From Salinimicrobium terrae DSM 17865 (GTDB lineage: Bacteria; Bacteroidota; Bacteroidia; Flavobacteriales; Flavobacteriaceae), in the NCBI RefSeq assembly GCF_000424665.1, contig NZ_AUKI01000024.1, positions 1 to 64,000 of the forward strand: a stretch of DNA of 64,000 nt, written 5' to 3'. Position 1 is the first letter of the stretch, and every line of letters begins with the position of its first letter. Shown here one piece after another: positions 35,243-41,691 of this stretch. The notes under the pieces are model-generated. The model saw only the letters and a list, made by a program, of their open reading frames with translations. It was not told the DNA's origin and did no database searches. Both the position numbers and the translations under genes were made by a program.

Positions 35243-35585
35243 TTGTACACAATGGCTCCTGACCTCACTCAAACTTGATAAAAATTAAATTTTAAATGCT
35301 GCTCGTGGAAATCAGTATCTGACAATCTTTAACACAAAAAAAATTAAAACGACTGACTCTCACTCGACTGAAAATTAATTTTATCACTCTTGCGGAATTA
35401 AAAATAATCGAACTAATTAAAATTAAGCGGAACAGCGAGATAGTTTCATAAACTTAACCTCACTCAGCCGCGGTTAATTTTCTCACTCTTACGGAAAAAA
35501 TTTATTTTCAAAAAAATAAGATTTGGAGTTCCTCAGAAAAAAAACGGCAAATCTCTCGTGCTCACTCAACTGTGTCGCCACTGAT
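35243..35585 (+). other. cassette 1: non-coding segment with ~100-bp periodic CTCACTC motifs
   Basis: This cassette body has no convincing open reading frame. The heptamer CTCACTC occurs at 35264, 35359, 35459 and 35561, spaced 95, 100 and 102 bp. Copies two and three are followed by similar stretches (TTAATTTT, then TCACTCTTgCGGAA-like). It is AT-rich. Its first bases TTGTAC are complementary to the left box of attC-1 (GTACAAC). It could encode an RNA or be a decayed cassette. Confidence 0.55.
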
Positions 35586-35716
35586 GTACAACAATAAATA
35601 ACACAAATTGCGGAATACCTCTCAAAAATGGCATTTTTGACTACCTTTAAAGTAAAGTCATTAACGGACAAATTAGAGTCGCCAAGCCGCAACTTGCGTT
35701 ATTCGAGCCGTTAGGC
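35586..35716 (+). other. attC-like site 1
   Basis: 131 bp. The left box is GTACAAC (35586-35592) and the right box GTTAGGC (35710-35716, perfect GTTRRRY). The inner arms CACAAATTGCGG (35602-35613) and CCGCAACTTGCG (35687-35698) pair almost fully, and flanking TAAC/GTTA extends the arm. A perfect internal hairpin, TCAAAAATG/CATTTTTGA (35622-35640), lies in the middle. The left box is the complement of cassette 1's first bases TTGTAC. Confidence 0.75.
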
Positions 35717-35724
35717 AAAATTTA

Positions 35725-36156
35725 ATGGAAAAATTTCGAACCCACTTAATTGTAAATCTTCGAAATTCAAGAATAATTGAAAATCTTGATTTCACAAAAT
35801 CTGACTTTAGCTTAGAACTAATTCCAGAACCCACGAATTGCTTTTGGGAATATGGTAATGGATTGGGTGAAATACATTACGGCGGCGGCAAAAATGCAAG
35901 GGATTTTGATAATAAATTTGAACTTCAACAGAATGAATTAATTATTTTATCTCCTGATGAGAACATCGCGGCTAATGCTTTATCTCTAATTAAGGGCGGA
36001 ATGATGTTAGCCTATCCAGATCCGACAAATACTTTTTTAGATCTATATGTATCCAAAAAGACTGATAGGCCTCCAGATTTTTATAAAACTTTTCCTGGCA
36101 CTTTTCATAAATTAGAAAGTACAGCCTTTGGTTGCCAAGTTTTGAAAAAATTATAA
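35725..36156 (+). CDS. cassette 2 protein 1, unknown function
   Basis: The 143-residue protein has no recognised domain. It is soluble and begins MEKFRTHLIVNLRNSRIIE; it ends GCQVLKKL. The gene starts 15 bp inside cassette 2 (cassette starts at 35711), a short leader typical of integron cassettes. It overlaps the next gene by 25 bp in another frame, so the two products may be co-translated or may be one protein broken by a frameshift near 36130-36156. The amino-acid and codon style are consistent with a real gene. Confidence 0.65.
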   Translation: MEKFRTHLIVNLRNSRIIENLDFTKSDFSLELIPEPTNCFWEYGNGLGEIHYGGGKNARDFDNKFELQQNELIILSPDENIAANALSLIKGGMMLAYPDPTNTFLDLYVSKKTDRPPDFYKTFPGTFHKLESTAFGCQVLKKL

Positions 36157-36779
36157 ATAAAAGAGATGAGTCTTATGCCTTAGAAAAACTTAAAATAAGC
36201 CTGGAACTACTTTCCTTTTCACCTCAATCAGCAGATCCGATGTATGGGCAAATATTTGACCATTATGCATTTGAAAAGCAAAATCATACACGAGCAGCAT
36301 TTGCAATTATAGCTGCTTTTTCAGCAATTGAAGAGTTGGGTCTTGAAATCAGATCCAGCGCAAAAAATCCTCGGTTTCTAAACAGCGAGAAGGGACAATG
36401 GAATCCAAAAGTTTTAAAAAATGTCCTCCTAAGGTTAGAGAAAAAGGGGATTAAAGAATCGGATACTTTTGACTGGATATTTAGAGGGGAACAAACTGCA
36501 ATTGAAAAGAATATCAAACCTTACTTTGGCATTGATTCGGAGTGGATTAAATATGGAGAAAAGGTTAGAGATAAAACCCTGACTTTCCCAGAGGCTTTGC
36601 ACAACGCGAGCTATTTAAGAAACTATATCGCAGCACATAAGTTTAAGGAACTGACAGAATTCATAAGTCCTTATGACGTTTTTAATGTACAAATGTTAGC
36701 TCGCAAGCTGATTTTAGAAAGTTTAGGTCTGTGGCAAACAATGTTAGGTAGAAATAAAACTGTGGCTAACAATGAATAA
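36132..36779 (+). CDS. cassette 2 protein 2, possible HEPN-like protein
   Basis: The 215-residue frame starts at a TTG (36132) inside the upstream gene; no nearby ATG exists before residue ~36. The helical C-terminus includes LRNYIAAHKF, whose R-x5-H spacing resembles the RNase motif of HEPN domains. The earlier part AFAIIAAFSAIEELGLEIR is also HEPN/HTH-like. The stop codon (36777-36779) lies inside attC-2, as often occurs in gene cassettes. If it is the continuation of the preceding frame, the pair is one frameshifted gene. Function in defence is only a suggestion. Confidence 0.55.
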   Translation: MPSFEKIINKRDESYALEKLKISLELLSFSPQSADPMYGQIFDHYAFEKQNHTRAAFAIIAAFSAIEELGLEIRSSAKNPRFLNSEKGQWNPKVLKNVLLRLEKKGIKESDTFDWIFRGEQTAIEKNIKPYFGIDSEWIKYGEKVRDKTLTFPEALHNASYLRNYIAAHKFKELTEFISPYDVFNVQMLARKLILESLGLWQTMLGRNKTVANNE

Positions 36780-36894
36780 TACAAATTGCGGTATACCTCT
36801 CAAAAATGACATTTTTGACTACCTTTTAAAATAGAGTTTTGACGGACAGTTTTTTCTGTCCATCCCGCAACTTGCGTTATACGGGACGTTGTAC
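36764..36894 (+). other. attC-like site 2
   Basis: 131 bp, the same length as site 1. The left box is GGCTAAC (36764-36770), one base from the complement of cassette 2's start TTAGGC. The right box is GTTGTAC (36888-36894). The inner arms ACAAATTGCGG and CCGCAACTTGCG are shared with site 1, as is the internal TCAAAAATGACATTTTTGA hairpin. The high identity over ~100 bp to sites 1 and 3 is like the homogeneous attC sets of chromosomal integrons. Confidence 0.75.
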
Positions 36895-36918
36895 GCAAGC
36901 TAAAAAATGAAGTTGGTA

Positions 36919-37131
36919 TTATTTTTCATTTTCTTGAAACTCTAATATATCACCAGGTTGACATTCCAGAACCTGGCATATTGAATTTAACGTACTAAAA
37001 CGAACGGCTTTTGCCTTTCCAGTTTTTAAAATAGATAAATTTGATAAAGTAACGCCTACTTTCTCAGAAAGTTCGTTTAAAGACATCTTTCTTTTAGCCA
37101 TCATAACATCTACGTTAACAACTATAGCCAT
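36919..37131 (-). CDS. XRE-family (Cro/C1-type) small regulator
   Basis: The 70-residue DNA-binding protein has a helix-turn-helix of the Cro/C1 type (SLNELSEKVGVTLSNLSIL, ~17-35), followed by RFSTLNSICQVLECQPGDIL, typical of YozG-like regulators. It lies 3 bp downstream of the DUF2975 gene on the same strand, and this pair (DUF2975 membrane protein and XRE regulator) is common in many phyla. Both genes oppose the array direction, as do some self-promoting cassettes. Confidence 0.88.
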   Translation of the reverse strand: MAIVVNVDVMMAKRKMSLNELSEKVGVTLSNLSILKTGKAKAVRFSTLNSICQVLECQPGDILEFQENEK

Positions 37132-37134
37132 AAT

Positions 37135-37656
37135 TTAAACTGTTAATTCATTTTCTGACTGAATTTCAACTCCTCGCTTGTAAAATAAAGCAACAATAAA
37201 AATTACACCTGACATAAAAAGAAATTCTTCAGCACCCCAATCGAATATTACGAGAATATCTTTTTTACCCAACCATTTACTATATCCTGTTCCAATTAAT
37301 GCGATTAATCCTGTAAAAAGAGAGAAGTAGCTGATTTTGATTATTAATTTTGATAGTTCCTGATTAAATGGAAAATGTTCATCGAACTTGGAAAACAGTT
37401 TAATAACCAAAAAAAATATATAAGCTTGGAGAGCTAATAATGAAATTATGAAAGCCAAGAGTGCTACATAATGACCTACACCAAATTCATAAAGCGTTGA
37501 AAGATTAAGACCTAAATATAAATCTTTAGTCGCCTCTTGATTAACAAAAAGACTAACAAATGAGGAGATAATAATCGCCCCTGCTTTGATGCAAATTCCA
37601 ATGAAAATCACCCACGAAACAACCTTCATTGTACTTAAAATTTTATTTGTTTTCAT
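37135..37656 (-). CDS. DUF2975 membrane protein
   Basis: The 173-residue integral membrane protein has four predicted TM segments (about 12-34, 55-80, 103-125 and 140-160). Its size and neighbouring XRE gene match the DUF2975 family, whose partner is often a YozG-type repressor. The function is unknown. It is transcribed before the XRE gene, which starts 3 bp after its stop. Together they form the body of cassette 3. Confidence 0.8.
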   Translation of the reverse strand: MKTNKILSTMKVVSWVIFIGICIKAGAIIISSFVSLFVNQEATKDLYLGLNLSTLYEFGVGHYVALLAFIISLLALQAYIFFLVIKLFSKFDEHFPFNQELSKLIIKISYFSLFTGLIALIGTGYSKWLGKKDILVIFDWGAEEFLFMSGVIFIVALFYKRGVEIQSENELTV

Positions 37657-37749
37657 TCTTAGTTTTTTAAATTAAAAAACAAATATCAATAATTATTTAT
37701 TGAAAAACAATAAAATTTATTCTTTTTTCAATACGAGTAAAAAGCCTGA

Positions 37750-37763
37750 GTACAACAATGAAT
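37750..37763 (+). other. attC-like site 3, left part (interrupted)
   Basis: The left box GTACAAC (37750-37756), the complement of cassette 3's start TTGTAC, is followed by AATGAAT as in site 2 (AACAATGAAT). Homology to sites 1 and 2 stops at 37763, exactly where the part at 38394 begins. Site 3 thus appears split by an insertion; joined, it would be 129 bp. Confidence 0.65.
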
Positions 37764-37840
37764 CCTCTGAAAAGCAATAATCAGCTTCTCTTCTAAATTT
37801 AATATTTAAAATCCTTTATTTCAATAATTATATTTTCGGC

Positions 37841-37885
37841 GCGTTAAATTTTTGGTGAAGCTTTGCTTCGACAGAAATTCAACGC
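37841..37885. repeat. 45-bp imperfect palindrome inside the insertion
   Basis: The 21-nt arms GCGTTAAATTTTTGGTGAAGC and its near-complement (37865-37885) match at about 17 of 21 positions around a TTT loop. The core GAAGC-TTT-GCTTC is perfect. It could form a stable stem in single-stranded DNA or RNA. Confidence 0.7.
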
Positions 37886-38062
37886 TATAATAACCCGCTC
37901 AGCATCCTATTTGTGGTCACTTCTAATGAGCGCCACCAGCATCTCTATGATTGGTTAAATAAGCCTGTCCACTGGCTAACAAAAATGTGGTCCATAAATG
38001 CCCACCTTCATTGTTTTGCGGTACAGGCTTTTTTTGACTTGAGTTTGATCATTGGGTAATTT

Positions 38063-38378
38063 TTATGCTACCACACCTATTTCATAAGGTGTTTCAGTTT
38101 TTATTACGGCCAAGGTGCGACTCAGGAGTTTATGAGTCTTGCTGGCCATGGTTTCGCGGGCCGTAGGAAAATTGAATTCCTGATTATCGATCCAGTGACG
38201 AAAGGTATGGCTCCAGTGGTCATTATCAAACTCTGTAAGATGCAGTTGCCTGTACTGCAGTGTATTTTCCAGCTCCTCTTGTGGATTTCGATCCCTATGA
38301 ATAAATTTGGTAAGGCAGTAAACGTAGTTTTCATAATCTTTAATTTTATGGTGAATTTTAAAGGTACTCGATTACTGC
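38063..38378 (-). pseudogene. decayed open reading frame in the insertion
   Basis: The minus-strand frame is open for about 105 codons, ending at TAA 38063-38065, but has no ATG, GTG or TTG near its upstream stop. The translation looks protein-like (DYENYVYCLTKFIHRDR ... THKLLSRTLAVIKTETP) and is rich in basic and aromatic residues. It is most likely the C-terminal remnant of a longer gene. I do not recognise the family. A second, shorter remnant seems to lie at 37,910-38,020. Confidence 0.4.
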
Positions 38379-38393
38379 TTTTTCGTTGATGCT

Positions 38394-38508
38394 AACACAA
38401 ATTGCGGAAGACCAGTCAAAAATGGCATTTTTATGTACCTTTTAATATGGTAATTAGAAGATAAATCTCGTTCCCTAATTCGCACTTGCGTTAACTGGAA
38501 GGTTGTCA
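38394..38508 (+). other. attC-like site 3, right part
   Basis: The inner arm AACACAAATTGCGG (38394-38407), the central TCAAAAATGGCATTTTTA-like segment, and the second arm CGCACTTGCGTTAAC match sites 1 and 2. The right box is GTTGTCA (38502-38508). Joined with 37750-37763 it makes a 129-bp site closing cassette 3. Confidence 0.65.
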
Positions 38509-38600
38509 AAAATACTCGAGGGATGTTCTTCGTAACAACTTTTTTTACCTAATCAGGCATACTTTAACTTTGGATTTTAACAAAAAAAAGCTTCTAATAC

Positions 38601-39437
38601 ATGAATATTGTACATCCAACCAAGAATACAGTAAAGACAATATGGTATTCATTTAACAGTAGTTCTGCAAGGCGTTGGTTTCAGAAAGCTATTGTATTCA
38701 CGATTTTCTCTTTAGTAGTAAATCATTTAGCAAATCGTGATAGTTTCCCAGATACTGAATCGTATAGATTCCCCATAGAAGGTTTTCTGTCATCTATCGC
38801 TTTATGTTTTCTCATTGGAATCATAGCGGATTTTAATTTTAAATTTTACAAGAGAAAGCATTTTTCTAAAAAGGTGGAAATTGCCACTATCATATGGTTT
38901 ATGGCTTCTACCCTGGGTTATATTACAATCATGTATATTCCTTTAAATATTATTATAAATATAGTTGCAGGTGCTGAGACAGAGTTCTACTATTTATTAA
39001 TTGGTTTGCTCCTTACCTTATTATTGAGTTTTATTCTCGTAGGTTTATTGTATGCGCGAGACCTATACAGTTTATATAAGTTATCTATAAAAGATGCTGA
39101 AATTACTATTGAAAGCGGCGCGAAAATGACAAAACTTATCTATGAAGATATTGTGTGTTTTTACATAGAAAACAAAATTGTGTATACGGTAAAAAATGAT
39201 GGCACCTCAATTAACACCGATTTCACATTGAATGAGCTGGAAGAAAAAATAAACGATCAATTGTTTTTTAGAGCCAATCGGAAAATTATCATTCACAAAG
39301 ATGCTGTAGACCAAATTGAAAAAATTGAAAATGGAAAGTTGCGTATTCGGCTGAATGCTTCCATTGGAAACGATGTGATTTCTCAAATCAATATCAGTCG
39401 TTACAAGCGAAAGGCATTTATGGATTGGTTTCAATAA
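38601..39437 (+). CDS. membrane-anchored LytTR-domain regulator
   Basis: The 278-residue protein has about four TM helices in its first 165 residues (for example IVFTIFSLVVNHLA and LIGLLLTLLLSFILVGLLYA). A C-terminal LytTR DNA-binding domain follows (about 168-278; YEDIVCFYIENKIVYTV, FFRANRKIIIHKDAVDQI, ISRYKRKAFMDWF). No receiver domain is present, so it may sense membrane or lipid signals and bind DNA near the membrane. It begins 98 bp into cassette 4 and is followed by the CPBP protease gene in the same cassette. Confidence 0.88.
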   Translation: MNIVHPTKNTVKTIWYSFNSSSARRWFQKAIVFTIFSLVVNHLANRDSFPDTESYRFPIEGFLSSIALCFLIGIIADFNFKFYKRKHFSKKVEIATIIWFMASTLGYITIMYIPLNIIINIVAGAETEFYYLLIGLLLTLLLSFILVGLLYARDLYSLYKLSIKDAEITIESGAKMTKLIYEDIVCFYIENKIVYTVKNDGTSINTDFTLNELEEKINDQLFFRANRKIIIHKDAVDQIEKIENGKLRIRLNASIGNDVISQINISRYKRKAFMDWFQ

Positions 39438-39561
39438 AAGATGCCAAAAACGGCCGACTATTCAGTTATAAATTCACGACCATTCAGTGAAAACATAAAT
39501 ATTTAAAGGAGTTTTCAGAGATTTTGTTCATTATTTCGCTAAGAATTTAGAATCAGAAAAA

Positions 39562-40224
39562 ATGAACAAAATCACCTTACGCCAAACATTAGTTCCATTA
39601 ATTACCATTGCAATCATCTGCTTCATATGGTTTGGACCCATCCGTTTAAGTTACGTAGAAAACATTATTATTTCTCTATTAATCATAATAGCTAATTATG
39701 TAGAATATGACGGAAAACCGTTTTCAGCACTTGGGTTTCAACGTAAAAAATTCACAGTAAAAAATATCTTAGTTCTTGCTCCATTAGTTGCATTAGGACT
39801 CTTTGTTTTTTATGTCTTCGCATTGGTTCCGGGAATTACAAAACTCACAGGAGTTCCTATCGATTATTCAAGTTTTAATCAATTGAGAGGAAATCTTCCA
39901 GCCTGTTTAATTGCATTATTATTAGTCTGGGCAACTGCGGGGTTTGGTGAAGAAATTATCTTTCGCGGTTATTTTATGCGACAATTTGTAAAATTCTTTG
40001 GAGAAAGCAAAGTAAGTATCGTGCTTAATATTGTTCTACTTGCCAGTTTTTTTGGCTTTATGCACAGTTATCAAGGAATTACAGGCCAAATTGTTGCAGG
40101 TATTGTTGGCGGGCTCTTAGCCTTAATCTTCTACTTGCGTAAATATGATTTGTGGTTTGTTATTGCTGTACATGGTTTTTTTGACACCATTGCCCTAATT
40201 TGTATTTACTTTGGTTTGGCGTAA
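39562..40224 (+). CDS. CPBP-family intramembrane glutamic endopeptidase
   Basis: The 220-residue membrane protein has about six to seven TM helices and the CPBP/ABI motifs: EExxxR at Glu130-Glu131-Arg135 (GFGEEIIFRGYF), FxxxH at His168 (FFGFMHSYQG), and HxxxD at His204-Asp208 (AVHGFFDT). Such intramembrane proteases take part in prenyl-protein processing or in bacteriocin immunity. It follows the LytTR gene by 124 bp in the same direction, so the pair may form a sensing and processing unit. The substrate is unknown. Confidence 0.9.
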   Translation: MNKITLRQTLVPLITIAIICFIWFGPIRLSYVENIIISLLIIIANYVEYDGKPFSALGFQRKKFTVKNILVLAPLVALGLFVFYVFALVPGITKLTGVPIDYSSFNQLRGNLPACLIALLLVWATAGFGEEIIFRGYFMRQFVKFFGESKVSIVLNIVLLASFFGFMHSYQGITGQIVAGIVGGLLALIFYLRKYDLWFVIAVHGFFDTIALICIYFGLA

Positions 40225-40413
40225 CGTAGTTATTTAAACCACTTACACCTTAAATTTACTCAATAAATTGTGCCTTTTTGAACTATATTTTGTTAATAAA
40301 ATAAACAGTACTAGGGCTATCCTTGACGGGTTTTTATGGTTTAGGCTTAATTGCTATGCTGAGTCTGACTCGGAAAACCATTTAGATAATTACAGTTGGT
40401 ATGTTTTATTTTT

Positions 40414-40543
40414 TGGCAATAACGATATAAAAAATAGCGGTTACAGTGCTGAATATAAAGTGGATTAAATAAATTTAACGTCAGTATCAAACCGAAATGT
40501 TACTGCCTTAAAATCCGCTACTTTTCATATACAAACGTTGGCG
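40414..40543 (+). other. attC-like site 4
   Basis: 130 bp. The left box TGGCAAT (40414-40420) can pair with cassette 4's start TTGTCA with one G-T wobble. The inner arms ATATAAAAAATAGCGG (40425-40440) and CCGCTACTTTTCATAT (40515-40530) match at 14 of 16 positions. The right box is GTTGGCG (40537-40543). The sequence differs from sites 1-3 but keeps the length and box layout. The preceding gap after CPBP (40225-40413) shows no convincing gene. Confidence 0.65.
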
Positions 40544-40594
40544 GTCATTCTAACTGATGATAATGCAAGTACATGAATTAAAAAATAAGCAGAT

Positions 40595-40969
40595 ATGGAT
40601 AAAAAATTCGAAGCAGGAATAAACATTGCCATAAAAATTCCCAAAAGTAAATATGAGAAAACCCTTGCTTTTTACAGGAATATTCTCAAGATGGAAGTCG
40701 AAGAAAAGCCCATTGACAGTCCAACCGTGTCTAAAACACACAAAGTCAAATTCGGAAGCAATATTCTCTGGTTGGACTGCGTGGACAATTATACACATTC
40801 AGAAACTTGGTTACAGCTTACGGTTCCTAATGTAGAAGAGGCAACAAACTATTTGCAATCCAACGGAGTGGAAACTTGTGACGAACTTGAGGAGCTATCA
40901 GGAAATATGCATTGGATTCAAGACCCTGCAGGAACAGTATTTAACCTGCAAAAGAGAAACATTAAATAG
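40595..40969 (+). CDS. VOC/glyoxalase-superfamily protein
   Basis: The 124-residue protein is built of the beta-alpha-beta-beta-beta modules of the vicinal-oxygen-chelate fold: INIAIKIPKSKYEKTLAFYRNIL at the start and LEELSGNMHWIQDPAGTVFNLQ at the end. Such proteins include glyoxalases, fosfomycin- or bleomycin-type resistance proteins and many of unknown role. The usual metal-ligand His/Glu positions are not all recognisable, so activity is uncertain. It starts 57 bp into cassette 5, whose first bases TTGGCGGTC match attC-5's left box. Confidence 0.85.
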   Translation: MDKKFEAGINIAIKIPKSKYEKTLAFYRNILKMEVEEKPIDSPTVSKTHKVKFGSNILWLDCVDNYTHSETWLQLTVPNVEEATNYLQSNGVETCDELEELSGNMHWIQDPAGTVFNLQKRNIK

Positions 40970-40983
40970 GTTTTATAAAAAAA

Positions 40984-41116
40984 GACCGCCTATAGTATAT
41001 AACATCAAGGCTCAAACCTGTCTCAAATTGAAAATCCGTGCTCGCTTGCAACGCGTGAATGTCCTGAGGACAATCAAACTCGCCCGCTCGCAATGTTTTT
41101 ATACGGGACGTTGTAA
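40984..41116 (+). other. attC-like site 5
   Basis: 133 bp. The left box GACCGCC (40984-40990) is the complement of cassette 5's start GGCGGTC. The inner arms GTATATAACAT and ATGTTTTTATAC pair with a bulge. The right box GTTGTAA (41110-41116) follows TATACGGGAC, the same string as in attC-2 (TATACGGGACGTTGTA). The middle is variable. Confidence 0.68.
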
Positions 41117-41164
41117 ACAAGCCAAAAAAATGCTGCAGAATTATTTTGTAATAGTGTTTCCTAA

Positions 41165-41340
41165 ATGAAAAAACGAAATTAAAAACATTTATATTATTAT
41201 TCCTTTTAGCTTTTTCACCAATATTTGGGCAGGAAATTTTAACTCGATTCCAAATTCGCCACTCGCACTATTTAGAGGGAATAACCATAAAGCAAGCGAA
41301 GTTATTCGCTTTAAAAATTAAGAAGTTAAAAAATCAATAG
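41165..41340 (+). pseudogene. small exported peptide gene, frameshifted in an A-run
   Basis: ATG at 41165-41167 is followed by six A, and in that frame meets TAA after five codons. One base more in the A-run would give a 58-residue product with a clear signal peptide (LKTFILLFLLAFSPIFGQ), ending at TAG 41338-41340. The shifted frame is open throughout. This may be a true pseudogene, a phase-variable homopolymer, or a sequencing error. It begins cassette 6. No domain is recognised. Confidence 0.45.
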
Positions 41341-41354
41341 CGAAATTATTAAAG

Positions 41355-41516
41355 ATGAATAAAAATACATTTGAGAATTTAATGATCGCAGTAATTGCTG
41401 CAATTCTTTTAGTTGTAAGCTTCCTGGACCAAGAAGAGTATAGTTCCATAGCTTTATTTCCTTTGATACTCCTCTTTTTAAGCGGAAAATTATTTTATAA
41501 GGATAAGAATAGTTAA
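41355..41516 (+). CDS. small hydrophobic membrane protein
   Basis: The 53-residue protein starts at ATG 41355 (MNKNTFENLMIAVIAAILLV) and has two hydrophobic segments (about 8-23 and 31-46), then a basic tail KLFYKDKNS. The TAA stop is at 41514-41516. It lies in cassette 6, 14 bp after the frameshifted peptide gene. No family is recognised; the length is usual for such tiny cassette-borne proteins. Confidence 0.5.
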   Translation: MNKNTFENLMIAVIAAILLVVSFLDQEEYSSIALFPLILLFLSGKLFYKDKNS

Positions 41517-41623
41517 AAAAAGAACCCTTTTATAACTGCTTTCTTTTTTAAGTCTGGAGAGCAGTACTGCCGACTGACACTTTTTTAAAAGAATATGCTA
41601 CAAGAGCATTGAAAAATAAGATC

Positions 41624-41690
41624 ACTTACAATATCAGGTATAACATGTTTGCTCCTCGGAAGCCGAGAGGCACGGAATTTAAGAGTTATG
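41624..41690 (+). other. attC-like half site 6
   Basis: CTTACAAT (41625-41632) pairs partly with cassette 6's start TTGTAAAC, and GGTATAACATG follows, as in site 5 (AGTATATAACATC). The sequence then forms the short stem CTCGG/CCGAG (41653-41665) and loses similarity. No right box is found, so the last attC is truncated and marks the end of the array. Confidence 0.5.
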
Positions 41691-41691
41691 T

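Larger units (their letters stand above)
37764..38393. mobile_element. ~630-bp insertion splitting attC-like site 3
   Basis: This stretch interrupts an otherwise continuous attC-like site. Its ends show a weak inverted similarity: GAAAAGCAATAATC at the left and, read inward from the right, GAAAAAGCAGTAATC. No clear target duplication is seen. Inside are a 45-bp imperfect palindrome (37841-37885) and a decayed minus-strand frame (38063-38378). It could be a degraded transposable element or a MITE-like insert; its class cannot be assigned. Confidence 0.45.
35242..41690 (+). mobile_element. integron-like gene-cassette array (no integrase in window)
   Basis: About 6.4 kb holds six cassette-like segments. 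Five ends with full-length attC-like sites (131, 131, 129 after removing an insertion, 130 and 133 bp) and the last with a half site. Each closing site has an outer left box complementary to the first bases of its own cassette, and a right box of the form GTTnnn at the junction. The array starts after the terminator at 35050-35077, where a bare right box GTTGTAC (35242-35248) follows a GTTATATAACG arm. It ends before the membrane protein and aminotransferase genes. No tyrosine recombinase with an IntI patch is in view, so by usual terms it would be a CALIN-type cluster. Established attC knowledge supplies the model; the assignment is inference from covariation. Confidence 0.72.

Noticed and set aside
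35264-35567. CRISPR array in cassette 1
   Set aside because: Only a 7-bp word is shared at ~100-bp intervals. Spacing and repeat length do not fit CRISPR, and no cas genes are in view.
35586-36894. MITE-type transposable repeats instead of attC sites
   Set aside because: The outer left boxes differ between copies and covary with the start of their own cassette. A MITE would keep its ends and vary only its flanks; no target duplications are seen.
39207-39434. Minus-strand frame over the LytTR gene
   Set aside because: It is the shadow of a clear LytTR domain on the plus strand, with no start context or protein-like composition.
40268-40468. 66-codon frame between CPBP and attC-4
   Set aside because: It overlaps the attC-4 arm, has no recognisable features and has no likely start; treated as non-coding.
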